A stretch of DNA of 15,104 bases, taken from Synergistaceae bacterium. Its GTDB lineage: Bacteria > Synergistota > Synergistia > Synergistales > Aminobacteriaceae. A program made the translations under genes and the position numbers. The stretch lies in contig JAISSA010000211.1 in NCBI GenBank assembly GCA_031273365.1, positions 1 through 15,104 of the forward strand, read 5' to 3'. The notes beneath the pieces were generated by a model. That model did not search any database, was not told where the DNA came from, and was given only the letters and a program-made list of their open reading frames with translations. Of this stretch, positions 14,201-15,104 are shown piece after piece (position 1 is the stretch's first letter; every line of letters begins with the position of its first letter).

Positions 14201-14711
14201 AAACGTCGACGTCATATTCGACGCCATGACGGGAGTCACCGCGAGTTACAACGCCGAAACCGGCTTTTTCGAGTACAACGAGACGGTTGAAGCCGACACG
14301 TTCCTGCACCTCGCTGACAACACGACAGTCTACCAGATCGGCGCGAACGAAGGTGAGGACATGGGCGTCAACATCGGCGACATGCGCGCGGAAGCGCTGG
14401 GGCTGGAGAAGGTTCTTGTCACCGACCGCGAAGCGGCGGCGCGCTCCATCACCATCATCGATAGCGCGATCGACAAAATCTCCATGCAGCGCGCGAAGCT
14501 GGGCGCGTACCAGAACCGCCTCGAACACACCATCACCAACCTGACCGTGGCGGGCGAGAACCTGACCGCGGCCGAGAGCCGTATCCGCGACACGGACATG
14601 GCCAAGGAAATGATGAACTTCACCAAGCTCCAGATCATGCTCCAGGCCGGAACCAGCATGTTGGCGCAGGCCAACTCCCTGCCCCAGAACGTCCTGAGCC
14701 TCCTCCGCTAG
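11226..14711 (+). CDS. fliC: Giant flagellin with a large variable central region
   Basis: A 1161-residue flagellin, over twice the usual 270-550, polymerised outside the cell into the flagellar filament. The N-terminal D0/D1 part (1 to about 170) is classic: NNNIPALQTYNALTATTNSL, KLSSGLRINSAADDAAGLAIS, then LQRMRELSVQAANDT, the region recognised by TLR5 in other flagellins. The C-terminal D1/D0 part (about 1035-1161) has YQIGANEGEDMGVNIGDMRA, SAIDKISMQRAKLGAYQNRLEHT and an end in LPQNVLSLLR. Between them, about 870 residues are Ala/Thr/Gly/Asn-rich, with a duplicated module (about 253-367 and 443-566) and a flagellin-IN-like stretch (about 840-880, QTLTVTQGDGKQTKIVLYGD). I see no cysteine and no signal peptide, as expected for type III export. 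GGGAGG lies 9 nt before the ATG. flaG follows. The 11900-13450 part uses more A/T-ending codons than the ends, suggesting domain exchange. Confidence 0.96.
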   Translation: MALVVNNNIPALQTYNALTATTNSLQKSIQKLSSGLRINSAADDAAGLAISEKMRAQIRGLDRAVSNSQDGISMIQTAEGALSETHSILQRMRELSVQAANDTLTQQDRGYIQLEIDQLREEVTRIGNTTQFNKKKLLDGSAAVLWSSDNLTTKAIINGGLRTIDQFGQKNAAEGNYKITVKATPGQAEVQKTDVLKVKHAGSTQVNSTSRDREFPDIEIGVAQAESLTPLFTGGTAPALTGATFSDNLLEGFTFDLNINAATGGVGYFTREDGSHGTVAITGAALLADGTNKVATLALVYSDGRTEGGTLTFSTTSTAAPTAIRFQAVNPKNADFSVRVGTSNTVYNLSSAALGANNVTELVLKDYANVMATAAAVADVAAAQSYKVTVPGANEVKQLLEPYKGISNARADMTGAALNPTVAGAAGTITTATSGFTSALDGAVFSLRFSDIDAAGVINTVTGWYVKEDGTEGTFSLGTNHTITAAAGAQTINLILTNADGTSGGTANATFTTGTAASTFANGSIAWEDIVQTSAATDLFSVEVGESRYNLSRAAVGGRTLTLTDYHDYSHTSPTLNATLYKETFNFPNANDILSALDGTLDISVGPVTYKATGSGNTKNTAFSIVDTYSAGDSYIYDKALLATLFDIPASDLNGGNVDLNFEVTARNPSVSLDLKITGSYWDENGEKKTLTEKTAQLTAAAGATVTLDNGNRVVFKSLTAAGSNWVNATPANGVTLTVGDKFSAFYSEASSTADMSVTVTGSDGSELSYNFNSQAIQRANALPLTRTVFDKFGDATAVGASVIIPEGFSVVQIGDIATLDTKLRDIEKFWNSEGRFLLADAQTLTVTQGDGKQTKIVLYGDDTVGELVTKLNGAIADDFGQGKYVGVDSGNFVNFTDESTAAANSARVSNGGDIANSVAGTVIIRSVISGNDGKISFAGDEDLIKALSMNILPGKEARESNYDVTITDAHTGKVTAEARITGNKLIGLVHENVDVIFDAMTGVTASYNAETGFFEYNETVEADTFLHLADNTTVYQIGANEGEDMGVNIGDMRAEALGLEKVLVTDREAAARSITIIDSAIDKISMQRAKLGAYQNRLEHTITNLTVAGENLTAAESRIRDTDMAKEMMNFTKLQIMLQAGTSMLAQANSLPQNVLSLLR
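11982..12923 (+). repeat. Diverged duplicated domain inside the flagellin
   Basis: Two copies are visible at protein level, about residues 253-367 (11982-12326) and 443-566 (12552-12923). Shared landmarks in the same order are FDLNI / FSLRF, GYFTREDGSHGT / GWYVKEDGTEGT, VATLALVYSDGRTEGGTLTF / TINLILTNADGTSGGTANATF, FSVRVGTSNTVYNLSSAALG / FSVEVGESRYNLSRAAVG, and LVLKDY / LTLTDY. A weaker third echo, LKITGSYWDENGEKKTL, lies near residues 676-692. The DNA copies are too diverged for recent duplication. They probably form separate outward-facing domains of the filament. Confidence 0.7.
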
Positions 14712-14781
14712 GGCCGTAGGCCCTAGGACCCGTTACCAGGGGGGCTATGCCCCCTTGGACCCCCCGGCTTAACTTGGGGGT
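14708..14781 (+). terminator. Three consecutive GC-rich hairpins between flagellin and flaG
   Basis: CTAGGGCC-GTA-GGCCCTAG (14708-14726) is a perfect 8-bp hairpin that includes the flagellin stop codon. CCAGGGGGGC-TAT-GCCCCCTTGG (14736-14758) is a 10-bp hairpin with one G-U pair. CCCCC near 14760-14765 can pair with GGGGG (14776-14780). None has a U-tract, so they more likely stabilise the abundant flagellin message or reduce read-through into flaG than act as a textbook terminator. The second resembles dispersed REP-like hairpins seen between genes in some GC-rich bacteria. Confidence 0.65.
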
Positions 14782-14810
14782 AGGGGATTTCACTTCAGGA
14801 GGTGATGGAG

Positions 14811-15104
14811 ATGGAGATTAAACTCCCGTTGGGGGGGCTGCCATCCGCCTCACGACACGATGTCGCGTCCGCGTTGCCGCTGAGCCTGCTGAAACCGGTG
14901 GAAGAAGGGGTTATTAACCCTGTCCAAAGCCTCAAAAACACCGATAAGGCACAGGAAGCCGGACAGAATCCGGAGACGCAGCGCGAGGTATTGACGCGAA
15001 CGTCGGAGCTGGTGTCCATGCTGGACATCGATTTGAAGTTCGAGGTCCACGAGGACGCGGGCATCGTGCAGATTCAGGTGATCGACACCGCCGACGGGAG
15101 GGTT
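14811..15104 (+). CDS. flaG: FlaG family flagellar protein (3' end outside window)
   Basis: The first 98 codons of a FlaG protein, truncated by the window edge. The N-terminal part (about 1-65) is low-conservation and polar. It is followed by VLTRTSELVSMLDIDLKFEV and HEDAGIVQIQVIDTADGRV, which is the characteristic FlaG block; family members usually continue with a short I-R-x-I-P-P-type end, so only a few residues are probably missing. FlaG is tied to control of filament length and stability and is commonly encoded beside flagellin, as here. Three in-frame starts are close together; ATG 14811 is chosen because AGGAGG (14797-14802) lies 8 nt upstream, while ATG 14805 would be only 2 nt away. 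Two ATGGA motifs (14805-14809, 14811-14815) overlap the start, so CsrA-type control could extend to this gene. Confidence 0.88.
   Translation, partial: MEIKLPLGGLPSASRHDVASALPLSLLKPVEEGVINPVQSLKNTDKAQEAGQNPETQREVLTRTSELVSMLDIDLKFEVHEDAGIVQIQVIDTADGRV

Overview
The window looks like chromosomal DNA of a motile, amino-acid-fermenting member of the Synergistota (Synergistetes). The best taxonomic clue is the C-terminus of the first gene (SGGGGCDAGFG, a short hydrophobic stretch, then RRRLR), which matches the Synergist-CTERM sorting signal. A TAXI-type TRAP transporter, a single-domain threonine/serine dehydratase and a very long flagellin agree with this. Coding DNA is GC-rich, with strong Shine-Dalgarno sites and occasional GTG starts.

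Layout. (1) 64-1731 (+): secreted parallel beta-helix / Ig-like surface protein with the Synergist-CTERM tail. (2) 1851-3467 (+): AAA-like ATPase fused to a PD-(D/E)XK nuclease-like domain, converging on (3) nagB (3500-4246, -). Upstream of nagB on the same strand is (4) a secreted parvulin-type peptidyl-prolyl isomerase (4308-5201, -). (5) 5472-10765 (+): a catabolic module made of an FCD-type GntR regulator, a PLP-dependent threonine/serine dehydratase, a fused TRAP permease and a TAXI-family solute-binding protein. (6) 11226-15104 (+): a 1161-residue flagellin and the start of flaG, cut by the window edge.

How the genes work together. The regulator, dehydratase and transporter probably form one uptake-and-deamination unit for a hydroxy-amino acid or related acid. 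A perfect inverted repeat over the -10 box of the dehydratase promoter is a candidate operator. The flagellin has standard conserved ends around a roughly 880-residue variable centre that contains a diverged duplicated domain. Its leader carries four AUGGA motifs, one of them in a hairpin loop, and an ACAGGGAGGT sequence at the Shine-Dalgarno site. This matches how CsrA represses flagellin translation in other bacteria.

Three non-coding stretches exceed 300 bases. 6129-6440 holds GC-rich hairpins, a terminator and the dehydratase promoter. 7416-7769 holds what looks like a decayed TnpB C-terminus, a 65-nt nested hairpin and a terminator-like hairpin just before the transporter gene. 10766-11225 holds a hairpin, a 15-bp tandem repeat, a promoter candidate and the flagellin leader. 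For four genes (1851, 6441, 7770, 9791) and for the isomerase (5201, -) I chose an internal start because the Shine-Dalgarno position fits it better than the longest reading frame. I saw no tRNA, rRNA, CRISPR array or intact insertion sequence.
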